A DNA stretch of 64,000 bases from Bondarzewia mesenterica (Eukaryota > Basidiomycota > Agaricomycetes > Russulales > Bondarzewiaceae): contig SGPL01000018.1 in the NCBI GenBank assembly GCA_004802705.1, positions 1 through 64,000 of the forward strand, read 5' to 3'. How positions within the stretch are numbered: the first letter of the stretch is position 1; every line of letters begins with the position of its first letter. The notes beneath the pieces are model-generated. The model searched no databases and was not told the origin of the DNA. It saw nothing but the letters and a program-made list of their open reading frames with translations. Of this stretch, positions 23,487 through 35,300 are shown one piece after another. The position numbers and the translations under genes are program-made.

Positions 23487-25445
23487 ATGATACTTTCCCC
23501 CCACCATCTCCTCCTCGCAGCACTCCTCCACTCCGCAACTCAGGTCGCCGCCGTACACCTCAACCTCCGCGGTCAGCTTGGCGCACCATCTGTTTCGGCC
23601 CTTCAACGGAGAAGTCACATCTCGGGGTTGGACAATGGGCAGAATATCAATTATTATACGAATATAACTCTTGGGGGTGACGAATTCTCGGTCATGATTG
23701 ACACGGGAAGGTGAGTGATGTTCTGCGCATGCATGTCTCTATGCGATTGGGGATAGCATCATCGGCTAAGGGTGATGTTCGGTGCAGCTCCGATTTATGG
23801 GTGGCCGGAAATGTGTCCAACGCAAAGGACATGGGTGTATCGACGGAAGTCGACTACGCCATCGGCTCTGCGGGTGGTGAGTCCTTCGAGATACGCAAGG
23901 ACGTTAGAAACGCGTCAATGTCGCGCTAACGCCTCGTTGCCTTCTAGGCCCTATCAAGACTGCACAGCTAGAGTTTGCGGGTTACAAGGTTTCTGACCAG
24001 GCTTTTCGTACGTCCTCGTTGCGACCTTAACGCCTCCACCCTTCTCACCCTAGTTCGGCAGTACAAATAACACCGTCGTCGAGCCACAAAAAAGGCGAGG
24101 GCCTCGTTGGTCTCGGACCTAATATCGGCTCGAATATATGGTCCAAGTTGGGCCAGAAATCGTCAGGCGACGCCGTCGTTGATCGCGTCTTCCGCCAAAA
24201 TACTTCCACCTCTAACTTCATCTCCGTTCTGCTTGGCCGTTCTGACGACCCCGACGAGAAGTTTCCAGGAGACCTGACCATAGGCGAACTTATCTCTGGC
24301 TACGAGAACGTGACGTCACAGCCGAAGCTGAACGTTACAGAGGTGTCGAGCAAAGACTCTTCTATCCAGCATTGGCAGGTCTTGTTGGATCCCTATGGAG
24401 TTGTTGGGCCTGACGGGCAGGCCATCAAATTGACGAGTTCAGTTTCGAGTACAAAGAATAATAAGCAATTGACGGCGATGTTTGATACTGGCTTTACGCT
24501 GCCGCAGGTACCCAAGTACGTGCTTCCTAGCATCCATTCTGTGGCAACAGGGACTGAAAGAAGCGTAGGGCCATGGCAGACGCCATCTACTCTCGGTTTG
24601 ACGGAGCCAAGTACAAGAATGTCACAGGCGTTGGTGCCGTGTGGACACTCCCCTGCGATATTGAGGTAAACGTGACGATCAAGATTGGTGGAAGGCCATA
24701 CCCTGTGCATCCGCTCGACACGAACATGGACCTCGACATTGAAGTAGCAGGGCAGAAGACCTGTATTGGCTCGGTAAGGATGCGTAGTTCCTTTTCACGC
24801 TAATATGTGCATTGCATCTGACAGATCGTGCTCACATAGTTTCAACCCATCACGTCGGCCGCCACGTCTACGTATGACATGATCCTCGGCATGGCATTCC
24901 GTAAGTCACTCTCCTAAACGATGCAAATGATTGACAACTAATCGTCATCTCTCTCAGTCCGAAACGCATACCTGCTCGTCAACTACGGAGACTTCCTCGA
25001 AGGCTCCAACTCCAGCACCGCAAACCCGTACGTCCAGATCCTGAGTACGACGAATGACACGGCCGAGGCGCACGACGACTTCGTGCAGGTGCGGCTTGAT
25101 GGCGTGGACAAGACGGGCGACCAACGTTTGTCGGCGTCCAACACGACATCGCCGGATCCGTCAAACAACAACGGTAACAATACCTCGGGCAGTGACAGTT
25201 TCTTCGACCGGCACAAGACCGCGATCATCATAGCCGCATCCGTCGCGGGTGGTCTTGTCGTCCTCGGTACTCTCGCGACCGTCGCGCTATGTCTTGGAAG
25301 GAAGCGTCGCTTGGCCAGCTCCGCACGGCCCAGCGTGTATCGCCCGTTATACGAGCCCGCGCCGGCGGGCGAAATGCAACAGGTTCAGGGTTATCAGGCT
25401 GGGACAAGGTATAATAACCCTTGGGAGCAGCGGCCCGCGCATTGA
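23487..25445 (+). CDS. Membrane-anchored aspartic protease 2 (526 aa)
   Basis: Exons 23487-23710, 23788-23876, 23948-24007, 24062-24515, 24569-24773, 24840-24900 and 24958-25445 join in phase. The protein begins with a signal peptide (LLLAALLHSATQVAAV) and has a short propeptide. The catalytic motifs are MIDTGSSDLWVAG, split by intron 1, and TAMFDTGFTLPQVP. A Ser/Thr/Asn-rich linker leads to a membrane helix (AIIIAASVAGGLVVLGTLAT) and a short cytosolic tail starting GRKRR. It probably acts at the cell surface or in the secretory path. The ATG at 23487 is preferred over an in-frame Met at 23175 because it directly starts the signal peptide. Relative to paralogue 1 it has one more intron (24516-24568). 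Confidence 0.9.
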
Positions 25446-26359
25446 GTGAAGGTCGATCGTCATCGCTTGTGATTCTAAATCAAACGGATCCTTTCCGTGC
25501 GTTCCCTTGATCAATGTCTTTACCTATGTTCGTTCTTGCATATTCGTATATCTGCACATCCGCACTGTTATGTTGTACTCCTTATTTATTTCATTGACTT
25601 TCATCACCCCTCATGGACTTGGTCTTATTTCTTCTTACTGTCGCCCACACACACTTTCGCTCTTGTTCTCGTTCTCACACTCTTTCTCGAGATGACTATC
25701 GGACATGTATGCTCACGTGCCGAGTAGGATTAGAGTATATCGTAGTAAGTACTCATTTTACTTTGGGAAGCTCGAGGAGGATCATGGCTCAGTGTGCATG
25801 TTAAATGATAGAGCTTGGTCAAGGTATTCAGGACTTGATGCTCCAGTCCGCATCAGCACTTCAATTTTCCGGTTGTGTATAATCATGTTCTAAGTTAGTA
25901 TATCCTACTTCCGAGAACATGATTAAACCTGTTCGGCGCCCTGCAAGCTGAGCCCGTAGGCGAATACGGACCCATTCGTCTGAACTATTATCTTGCCATC
26001 TTCGTGAGTGCTAGCCTCAATAAACAAAATTCGAGCATCTCTGTGGCAGAATTCGTTTGGTCACCAATATCTGTGTTACGCTGATGGACAGCAATGCAGC
26101 AAGAAATTGAACGAATAGCAGATAAACCATGGGTCCACTATCAGAGTTCAACATCACATATAGTGGCACAATAAAAGAACTCTACGTGATTTCCATCGTC
26201 CATGGAAGACAACCTGTTGCATTGATATCCACCAGCAGATCTGAAGCCAGTCTATCTAAGATCTACGTGTCTGTAAGTTCAGTGTCATGTAAGAATATGG
26301 ATATAGAGAAAGAAGTCCGATAAGAAGTCCTGGTTATGCAAGTCCATGTCACAAGTCTA
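25446..26359. other. Intergenic, about 0.9 kb
   Basis: Convergent region between aspartic protease 2 and the DUF3605 gene. T- and C-rich after the protease stop. No gene supported. Confidence 0.55.
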
Positions 26360-27565
26360 TTAAGGGTAGCTCTCTCGACCCAGGTGCTCAGCATCCCAGC
26401 GTAGCATCTCTTCTGCTGACTTGTGCCGAGCAAATACATGAATATGTGCAAGGCCTGGGACGCTTTGCAGCCTCTATAGGAATGACAACTAGTCAGTATT
26501 CCACGCATGTCCATATTATATTCAATTGTGGAATGGCACTTGCTGGAGGATTCACAAACCACGCCGTCTCCCATTCTCTTTCCACCCACCTCTGGCACAC
26601 GAAATTCTGCACCTCAGCACCCGCTTCTTTGACCGTCCTCTCCTCTTCCTCAGTTCCCTTCGCGCTGCGCGTGAGCTTCGACTCGGTAACGCCCCACTCG
26701 GCTAGAGCTGGGAGACATGTAGGCAGGAGGGATGGTGAAGGAGGTGGGGAGTCGGGAAAGAGGCCTGTAAACCCCCAGATACCATCTTGATGTAGACGAG
26801 AGTTAATTGACGGGGGTAGGTCGGGAGGAAGAATGGGAACGACGGTCCAGATCAAAGTATGCTCAATAAACGCAGGTACTGTCACAGTGAATCATGTATA
26901 TGCCAGTCAAGATCGGATGATACGCAGCGTACCGGAGTAAGGCCAGTCATTCTGAATGATGCTTATGAGCTCAGCAGAAATGTCTGCGGTGAAATAACCT
27001 TTTGCATCTGGCGGAATCTGGGGTAGGTGTGGCTTGCTCGGCACCGGATTCGCCTGTGATTCAGATGTAGGACTCGGAGTAGCATCTCTATCGGAGTTGG
27101 CTCTATCTGACTGGGAGCTGGATCGGTCTAGTTGGGAACGCAGCTTTGAAAGCGCATCAGGCTTTCCCCATTGCAAACGGTAAGATAAGAGGTAGTTGAC
27201 TGTTCCAATCGATCAGCGAGCAGTTCAACAATGTGGGAAAGAATACGGTAGATACCCATTGAGCCATAACGCTCTTTAATCCCGACTGCCCAGCGCTGAT
27301 ATCGCTTCTGTAGCTTCTTGTCTCGTTTCAAGAGACCGAGGTCACTGCATCGATCGCACATCTAAGCTGACTGGGTTTTTAAGCAGGAGATAATATGCAT
27401 CAGGACGCACCCAGCATTGACGAATGTCTTCATCTGCTGCCACGTAAATTTAGATGGGTAGTAAACCAGCAATTCCTCACGCGTTGGAGGGCCGGAACCA
27501 AGTTGTACGTTCTCTGCAGAGAGCTTCTCTGGAGGCTCGACGACATGCGTGTCCACAGTCATCAT
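26360..27565 (-). CDS. DUF3605-domain protein (319 aa)
   Basis: Exons 27565-27411, 27344-27256, 27199-26933, 26878-26544 and 26473-26360 encode 319 residues. DUF3605 blocks are TREELLVYYPSKFTWQQMK, GDLGLLKRDKKLQKRY, YRLQWGKPDAL, ISIIQNDWPYS, PAFIEHTLIWTVVPI and QDGIWGFTG. The C-terminus has WFVNPPRLQSVPGLAHIHVF and KSAEEMLRWDAEHLG. The domain is widespread in fungi, and its role is not known to me. The mid region is Ser-rich and poorly conserved. The last intron has a GC donor (CCA followed by GCAAGT at 26543-26538), needed to keep PP-RLQSVPG in frame. The gene is divergent from the next one, with 488 bp between starts. Confidence 0.85.
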
Positions 27566-28053
27566 AAGTGTGAGTGATGTGAGCTTTGAATAGCTTTGCG
27601 AGAGAATTCAATGATCAGAGCGAGGATTCAAGCTCAAACACTTGAGTCACGGCGATCAAGTTGAAGCTTGACCGATGGTGGTTACCGTCACTGCTAAGAT
27701 TAAGAAATACGATCCCCGAGATAGTAGAAGGAAAGGGTACGGGTACTTAGTGTCACTGTTGTCAATCTCAGCTGAAAGACTCCTCAAGGAATTCACCTTC
27801 AAACAGTTTGATAGCTCTTTCGCAAATAAAATGGGTTTGACAAGATCGGGCCCAGATCGTACAAGTTTCGATTGAGTTTCGATATCGTTATTGCCGAGAT
27901 AAGATTTTCTCAAGATAGGCTAGACCTTCAGCGACTTCATCCATCTCCCTTGTTGCACAACCCAAGCGGTACCAACACTTACCAACATTTCTCTTGTCCT
28001 AGATTTGAAGGCTGCATTGTTGCCTGATGTTGATCCGCTCCGATTAACCGAGA
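27566..28053. other. Divergent promoter region, about 0.5 kb
   Basis: Lies between the starts of the DUF3605 gene (minus) and the unknown gene at 28054 (plus). No specific element recognised. Confidence 0.5.
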
Positions 28054-29427
28054 ATGCCTTCCGAACTTACAAGGGGTCACAACTCACACCCGAGCAAAGC
28101 TTCAAATCGTGCAAATCCTCCGGAGCGAGGCGCTCAAACCTTGTCACGAACTTCCGTCTCTAGCTCTCGACTCAGAGAAGACAGGAACTTCGAGTATATA
28201 GCGTCTGTCAGTCGGAGCAGCGGTCTTGACAAAGATGGAGACGCGTAAGCCTTCGCATACATTATTCAGATGCTCTTGCGAGGAACTCAATGAGTATAGA
28301 ACAGATTGAAAGACTATAAGGTTCAAGAGGAGTATCGCGCTTTTGTGCAGCATAAGGTAAAGAGAAGTACGGTGTTGAAAACCCTGCCAAAAGATGGTTA
28401 TAACGTTCTCAATTTCTATAGCTAGATGATTATTGGCAGAAATATCCTCGGCACGCCGTAGGCCAGGCTGCTGATGCCGTTGCGAAGCAAAGAGTCGAAG
28501 TTGAGGGCAATCTGTTGATTTTATTCCGTAAGTTCTCTTCTCTTCGTTGTACGCGCATCACTCACGCTTCCCAAGGTAAGCTAAGGGAAGGAATCTCCTC
28601 GTCTCAACGAACAGACCAGTTTTCCCTTGAAGGTGAATGTGACCAGCCTTTTGATCCTCCAACGGGGTGATGCTTACTTCAAGTATATTCTACACGACTG
28701 TTCAGTTTATGAGATATCCCTCTACTTATCAATCGTCTTTTCGACGCCGGCTCAGACAACGTCAATTCTTTCGCACCTCCTTCCTGACCTCTATTTGTCT
28801 GTCACCACATCAACTTCCTCGCTATCTTCGCGACAGACAACGACCCTCCTCGCTCTTCTACACAAGCTGATCACCCCATATCCCTCACATAATGCTTTTT
28901 TTGATCTTTTCCGCGTCCTCTCGTCCTCTTCCTCCTTCCTCCTTCCAGAAAAAATGAATCTCTGGATATGTGATATCGCAAGGTGTCTGCGAAGGCACGA
29001 ATACCTTCAATTGGACGATCTCACACAACCGGCCACCGTTGTGAGGTTGCTTGCCGAATTAGAGTCTCCAGCTCTATCTTTATCTTCTTCCCGAGAAGGC
29101 AGAGCACCAGCGCCAAACCTCCCTCGCGAAGCTTTCCAATCTCTCCTCTTGAACTTGTGCTGGACGGTGCGCATGATGGCGTGGCGCATTCTGCGTAGCG
29201 CATACCCACAATTCGCTCTACCCGTTGGTAATACGCGGGAGTGGGTAGCGCGAGTCTTACTACTCAACGAAAAGCATGAGGACAATGACAAGGTAAATAA
29301 GCGGCGACAATTTCAGGACACGGAGGATCCTGGAATAGATCTATGGTTTTCGGAACGAGAAAAGGTGGGGGAGGTGGGAATGAAGGAGGGATTGGAGGGC
29401 CGATGGGTGGTAAAGATCAAGAGGTAA
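28054..29427 (+). CDS. Conserved-looking protein of unknown function (375 aa)
   Basis: I do not recognise the family. Exons 28054-28244, 28305-28356, 28422-28527, 28576-28632 and 28706-29427 join in phase to 375 residues with canonical splice sites, which supports a real gene. The N-terminal 65 residues are Ser/Arg-rich and likely disordered. A helical region follows (YRAFVQHKLDDYWQKYPR, VEVEGNLLILFRKLREG). Then comes a long Leu/Ser-rich helical region with LALLHKLITPYPSHNAFFDLF and a conserved-looking MNLWICDIARCLRRHEYLQL. The C-terminal 70 residues are charged and end in KIKR. No signal peptide or membrane helix is evident. Confidence 0.7.
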
Positions 29428-29688
29428 ATCTCAGCACGTCGGTGACCTATAAGTATGTATTTATTCTAATGTAGTGTCTATGAGTTGTATCTTTACCATA
29501 TGCAGTGCATACCGCATTGTCCGACTGCCTCACTGTCTAGTGGAGAAACACAAAAGGATACAATTTTGTAATACTGCATCAACAACGATAACAACCAAGG
29601 TGACATCTGATCCGACATGAATACAAGGGGAATATGGCAAAAACAACAACAAGAGATACAGGTGCGACTTCGTAAGGAAGCAAATTCG

Positions 29689-30999
29689 TCAATTGATAGA
29701 AACCTTGCCCATAAGATCAGCAAGCGAATCAGCCGCACTGTCACGGACAAGCTCGGCCTTCTTCTGAGCCTCATCTGTCGGCTTCTCCCTTTGCTGAGCT
29801 TCATCTGTCCGCTTTTCCTCTCCCTTCTCTTCGGGTCGAGGTTCCTCTTCCTCCTCCTCCTCCTCCTCCTCCTCCTCTTCTTCTTCCTCCGCCTCCTCCT
29901 CCTCCTCCTCCTCGTCCTCTAGCAGGAACTTACCACCCCTGGCCTTCATGTTATCGAGTAATGTTTGCACACCCTCTGCATCCTCATCCACTTCGTTCCA
30001 CTGAAATTCCAACAGGGTCAACTCCTTGAGGTGTGTTCCGAGCGCATCAGCAATCATTTCTACCGCGGCCGCTTCTAGATTGTTGTTCTGCAGATGCAGG
30101 GCCTTGAGCAAAGGATTGGAGCCCGTGGCGAGCGCCGTAATAGTCTGTGGCACGTCCCCGCCCTCTTCCGCAAGAACGCAGTCGGAGAAATTAAGTGTAC
30201 GCAAGGACGGCCATCCAGATAGCGCGGCAGCGAATGCCATCTCCCCCTCCTGTGAGAATGTGTTATCCTGCAAATCAAGATGCTCAAGCAAAGGGTTTTT
30301 CGCGAGCCCGCCTGCGAGCGCCATGATCCCTTCCATCCGGATCCCGTTCTGCGGCATCCTCACATCTACAAGAGTACCATGCGCCTCAAATGCCTGCGCC
30401 CATGCCACGGCACTCTCGTTTTCCAAGCGATTCCGCCCGCAGATGACCGTCCGCAGGTTGCTCTTCTTCCCCTCCCTCTTGCTCAACTCAGCACTGGCAC
30501 GCAGTGCCTCAGCGATGACAAGTCCGCCTGCAGGCCCGAGACCGTTGTTGTTAAGTTTAAGAATTTGGAAGGAGCGATTGCGTGTGAGGAAGGGGACCAT
30601 TGGATCTACGGAACGGCCGCCGAAGGCGTTGTCAGAAAGGTTGATCTCGACAAGTGAGGTCTTGTCAATAAGAGCATCGCAGATCAATGAAAGCGATTGA
30701 GGAATCTCGCTGATGAGTCGGCCGGTGTAGATGTCTGCGAAGTTTGCTACCTGTGTGGCAATGATTCAGTGTGAGATGTAAGCACTCCTCGACATTTTAT
30801 GAAAAGCATGACGTACCTTGAGTGCCGTGGCTTTTTGCAAAAACTCAGCTAGAGTTCTTGACGCCTCGACGCCTATCGTATTCCCTCCGAGATGGATCTC
30901 CTCAATTTTTGCGGGGTCGACATCGCGGAGGTAGGGGGCGATGTCATCACTGGTATCAAGCTTTAGAGATTTACCTTGCAAAGATAGTATAGTAGACAT
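29689..30999 (-). CDS. RNA1: Ran GTPase-activating protein (414 aa)
   Basis: Exons 30999-30817 and 30750-29689 encode 414 residues. The protein is a series of leucine-rich repeats of the RanGAP type: IEEIHLGGNTIGVEA, LVEINLSDNAFGG, FQILKLNNNGLGPAGG, VICGRNRLENES, LEHLDLQDNTFSQEG and ALHLQNNNLEAAA. An acidic run follows at about residues 339-364. RanGAP stimulates GTP hydrolysis by Ran in the cytosol and so maintains the nucleocytoplasmic Ran gradient. The length and the acidic tail match yeast Rna1, and the C-terminal SUMO-target domain of animals is absent. The acidic run comes from a CTC/CTT microsatellite. CACGTGA lies about 110 bp upstream of the start. Confidence 0.95.
29843..29918 (+). 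repeat. CTC/CTT trinucleotide microsatellite inside RNA1
   Basis: About 25 triplets of CTC with scattered CTT, GCC and TCG. On the coding (minus) strand it reads as a Glu run with few interruptions. It is likely variable in length between strains. Confidence 0.85.
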
Positions 31000-31389
31000 C
31001 GTTGCACAGATGCAGAGAATGCGTGAATAGTCGTTACGAGAACTTTGTCCGAGGAGCAGATGGCAAAGTTCAAACAAAGTAAAATCTGAAAAGGAAAGTC
31101 GCGTCGGCACGTGATTGACGCGTTGATCGAGAGGCTTCAAGGCGGTTCTCGAAAAACCGTAAACGCATCATGTATCAAAATTCAAGGTAGGGCAGCAGAT
31201 TTCATTCAGAAGAAGTCAACTGCATTGGCCCGGGTCACGCGTGGATGGTCACAAAGCGAAGAGTACAGTAAGGTAAACACCTTTGCGTCGGATTCGAGAC
31301 TCAAGATCACAAAAGTAGACAAAGGTATGGTAACGTCGATACGTCAAGGGAGAAGGTTGATTAGTATATACTCCCTCTCAGCTATACAG
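31000..31389. other. Upstream region of RNA1
   Basis: About 0.4 kb with no gene seen. CACGTGA at 31108-31114. Confidence 0.45.
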
Positions 31390-31970
31390 AAATGTTTGTT
31401 TTGTGAAACTTTCGTGCGGCCTTCTGGTGCCTTATGTCACAGTGATATGCGTACGCCCCTCCGCAGATGCATCTCTTCGGAGATGGTAGAGGAGCGCCGC
31501 AGTGCCAACACCAAGGCTCTGACTGCCTCTACTCCCATCGAGCCCTGGCCCTTTTTCCGTCTGTCATGGGGGGATGGACCGACGCGCGCCGACCCAAATC
31601 GTCTTCTCAACGAATCGCAGCTGAGGCAGATCGTTTCAACCCAGTCGTAAAATCCATTCCCAAGAATGACCATTCACCCTTACCGCGGCCTTTAGGTCCA
31701 AACTGCATGCTTGCAAGATCGAGCGTGATGCCGTCGTTGGGATTATCGGGGCGAGCGAAACCCCAGATAGCGTGTTTCACAGTGGCCTCGGAGCCGGTGT
31801 CGTCGGTCGTACTCACATGGAGATCTGCGGACATTGCGATTTGCAGGGGATCCTGAATATGAAGTCCTCGCCATCAGCAGTACGGATCCTCATTTTCTGC
31901 GCAGAGGGAAAAAGGTCGAAGAACTGTTGAAGAATACCAACAACCTATCACAATAGAACAGACGAGCAAC
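31390..31970 (-). pseudogene. MYND-finger protein remnant
   Basis: The minus strand carries pieces of a MYND-type zinc-finger protein in different frames. From upstream to downstream they are VVGILQQFFDLFPSAQKMRI, TADGEDFIF, a frame change near 31850, MSADLHVSTTDDTG, HAIWGFARPDNPNDGITLDL and MQFGPKGRG. Then, past stops near 31612, come CWHCGAPLPSPKRCICGGAY and HQKAARKFHK. The cysteine spacing of the last block resembles a MYND finger with some ligands lost. Stops and frame changes interrupt every block, so a functional product is unlikely. The assignment rests on motif memory. Confidence 0.5.
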
Positions 31971-32386
31971 AGTCTATTAGACCTCTAAAAATGGGTTTGG
32001 TTCGTGGAGTATGTCTTAATAAAGCAGAACGACTGTCTTCTGCTTTGTTTGTAAGGTCTGACTGTGGGAGATAAGAGTATGTAGTGTCTAGTAGTGTAGG
32101 TAGTGTTCGGTTTTGGACGGACGCACCGTTTCTAGCTCCGCGATAAGGAACAGCGCTCACCAAACTGGGGGCCGCTCGCGTGAAGCCACGCGAGATGCAC
32201 GTGGCAAGCATTTTTGCAGTGTTCCGTCGACAATTCGCTAGCTACTCGTGTATTCGTTCGCATCCAAAACAGCAGCTTCTCTCGTCAAGCTGTCTGCTGG
32301 GACCTCAAAATACTCAGCAATAGCCTTTGCAGTCAAGGCGCTCAAAATCAAATTACGAATCTGCTAATACGTCTATACAACAAACG
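31971..32386. other. Region upstream of MDN1 with hairpin copy 3
   Basis: About 0.4 kb before the MDN1 start. It contains the inverted hairpin repeat copy and a CACGTGG at about 32199. No gene supported. Confidence 0.5.
32021..32046 (-). repeat. Hairpin repeat, copy 3 (inverted)
   Basis: Arms AAAGCAGAA and TTCTGCTTT (9 bp, perfectly paired) flank the loop CGACTGTC, the reverse complement of the loop in the other two copies. Confidence 0.75.
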
Positions 32387-35300
32387 ATGGCTGCCCTCGA
32401 TTGTTTCCACAACCCATTGACAATCGGCTTGCAAGAGCAAATTTCGACCTTGCTCTCGCATTTTCCCCATTCTAATCACGTCGCCAGTCTCGGAAATTGT
32501 TCTTCTCGGAGAGACATTCTGAATGCTTTATCTAATCTTTTGCTCATCCCGTCTTTGACCACGTTCATCGCTACAACATTCAGACCCTTACTTCTTGATC
32601 TTTGCGCAAGATGGCTCCAAAACGGTGACCTCATCGAGGAAAAAATATCATGTCTTTGTTTTCTATTGCAACCGCACGAGGAGCTCTATCCGTTCGTCCC
32701 TTCGTATGCTCATCGTCTCGAGAATTTGCTTGACATACTGTTTTCCCAGCGTCCTAGCCCATTTCTTGCGCCATTACATCTCAGAGGACGGGCCTCTCGA
32801 GTTTGTCCTTTCCTCATCATCACCACAAGCGATCGACGTGGTCCGCTTGCATCGCATACTTCTCGCATATTATCGCATTCTCCAGGCAAATCGTGAACTC
32901 CCACATTATCTTCACTGGTCACTCGACCCTCTTTCCAGGCTGATATGGGCCCCTCATCCAGATAGAGGTGTTCTGTTCTTGGCAATTAGATGTTACGCAT
33001 TGCAGAGCTGTATGGGTGAGGCGGAGCGAGAAAGGATGGAAAGGGAAGTTATTGGACCAGAGGCGGATGTTGACTGCCCAATCCAATTTGGCATGGACGA
33101 GAGTGAAACAAGCCGGGTGATTGACGGTTGGATGCTTCCCATCATAGAGGCAAAGAGAATTGGTGATTCTAGGAATGCCATCGCTTCAGACTCCCATAAT
33201 TTCTATGCTGCAGGCGAGGATGATCCGATTCAGTCAGATGAGCTTTGGTGCGTGTTTCCTACGATGAAAGTGATTTAGTCCTGATGATTCGTTCTGCAGC
33301 CCTCTCATCGTTAGCATACATGGCGTCCTCATGCTTCGAGAAGTCCCCGCATCTCACATTGACTCAGCCCTCATCTCGACTTCTACCACCGTTCAAGCGT
33401 TGCGTGCCCTTACTCTTCATGTCTCGTTACGCTTGCCTACCCTTATTACGTCAACACCTTCCGCAGGAAAGTCTCTCATATTGTCTCACCTCGCTGCCGT
33501 CCTGCATCCCAATGTCAAGAATCAGATTATCGCCATCACTTTGGCAGATACCTCATTGGACCCGCGCTCTCTGCTTGGATCTTACATATCTTCTCCGACG
33601 AATCCTGGGACGTTCGAATGGAAGGAAGGAATTCTCGTGCGTGCCATGAGAGAAGGCAGATGGGTTGTCTTCGAGGATATTGATCGCGGGAGCAACGAAG
33701 TCTTGGGCACCATCAAGCCTCTCGTCGAGTCACTATGCGAAGGAAAATGGATTGGAGACCGAGCAAGGTTGGAGGTCCCAAACCGAGGTGCCGTGATTGC
33801 CGCTGAAAACTTTGCTCTATTCGCCACGCGCTCCTCTACCCATATCGGAACTGGAGTCTTTACCAAAGCAACCTTCTTCGGGGCTCACAAGTTCAAAGAA
33901 GTCATAGTGCCCACGCCCACTCTGGATGAATTGCAAACCATCATCAATTCTCGATTTCCCAGACTTTCCGGTGGGGCTTCTCAGAGTATCATTCACTTGT
34001 GGGATTCAGTGAGGGCTTTTGGGATGACAGCATCTCATCGTGACGTTGGGCTGCGCGAGCTGGAAAAGTTCTGTTCACGAATTGACTGCCTACTCACGTC
34101 TTCGCGTCAACCTATGGACACCGACCCTGTTCTCGCAACCGATTCAGGTCCGCCGCGCCCTTTGTGGTCCATATACCACAACCCGTCTCTGCGGGAAGAG
34201 ATGTACGTAGAAGCGCGGGACGTCTTCTTTGGCGCAGGGACTCTGACAGCATCCGCTCGCACACACGCGGAAGCTATCGCTGCTGTTATTGGCGAACACC
34301 TCAGCCTTTCACCAGAGCAGCGTGATTGGGTCTTGAACGGTCGGGTGCCCGAGTTTGAAAACGAGCGGGACGTCAATGGGCGCACTATTTCTCTGCGACT
34401 GGGCAGGGTCCGGCTGTCTGCGAAAATGAGCAAAATGGAGATCACGCCACCGGCAATGCGGCCATTTGCAATGCATCGTCCTGCAGTTCGGCTCATGTCG
34501 CGGATCGCGTCCGCTGCCTCACTGGCAGAGCCTGTTCTTCTTACTGGCGAGACGGGCACCGGGAAGACGAGTGTGGTGACTCATATGGCTGCGTTACTTC
34601 GACGTCCTCTCGTCTCACTCAATCTTTCTCAGCAAACTGAGTCTTCCGATTTGCTTGGAGGCTTTAAGCCTGTTGATGCCCGCGTACCTGGATCTCAGCT
34701 GCAGGAACGATTTTTGGAGCTGTTTCGCATAACGTTTAGCCAGAAGAAGAATGCGAAATTTGAGGCGTCGGTCAGGAAGGCGGTTCAGGAAGGGAAATGG
34801 AAGAGGGCGGTCGGGCTCTGGAAGGAAAGCGCGAGGTTAGCGAAGGAGAGGATTCAGGCAAAAATGAATGAGATGGTAGCGTAAGTGCTTCCACTTCTTT
34901 GTTCCCATATATGGGGAAGTTGACATCCACCGGTAGGGAAAATGCTAACAAGGAAGAATTGGATGCGGACGGACCCCGTAAACGGCGTAAGACAGGGCAG
35001 GCTAGTCTTCATTCGTCGGAAACGAATTGGGCTGATTTCGAGCAGCGCGTTACCGAGTTCGACATTCAACACGTCCAGGGTAAGGGGAAGTTCGCATTCA
35101 GCTTCATCGAGGGCCCTTTGGTGAAGGCATTGCGGTCGGGTGACTGGTATGGTCATCCAACTCCTGTTCTAATCTCATATACTAAAGATTCGCTTTATCA
35201 TCGCAGGATTCTTCTAGACGAGATCAACCTTGCGAGCCCTGAGACTCTTGAAGCTGTCTCGGGTCTACTCCATGGGCCCGCTGCTTCAATAACTCTGACA

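Noticed and set aside
23010..23618. 202-codon minus-strand frame
   Set aside because: Runs over the promoter and exon 1 of aspartic protease 2. Charged low-complexity text without a domain.
30026..30700. 224-codon plus-strand frame
   Set aside because: Antisense to the leucine-rich repeats of RNA1.
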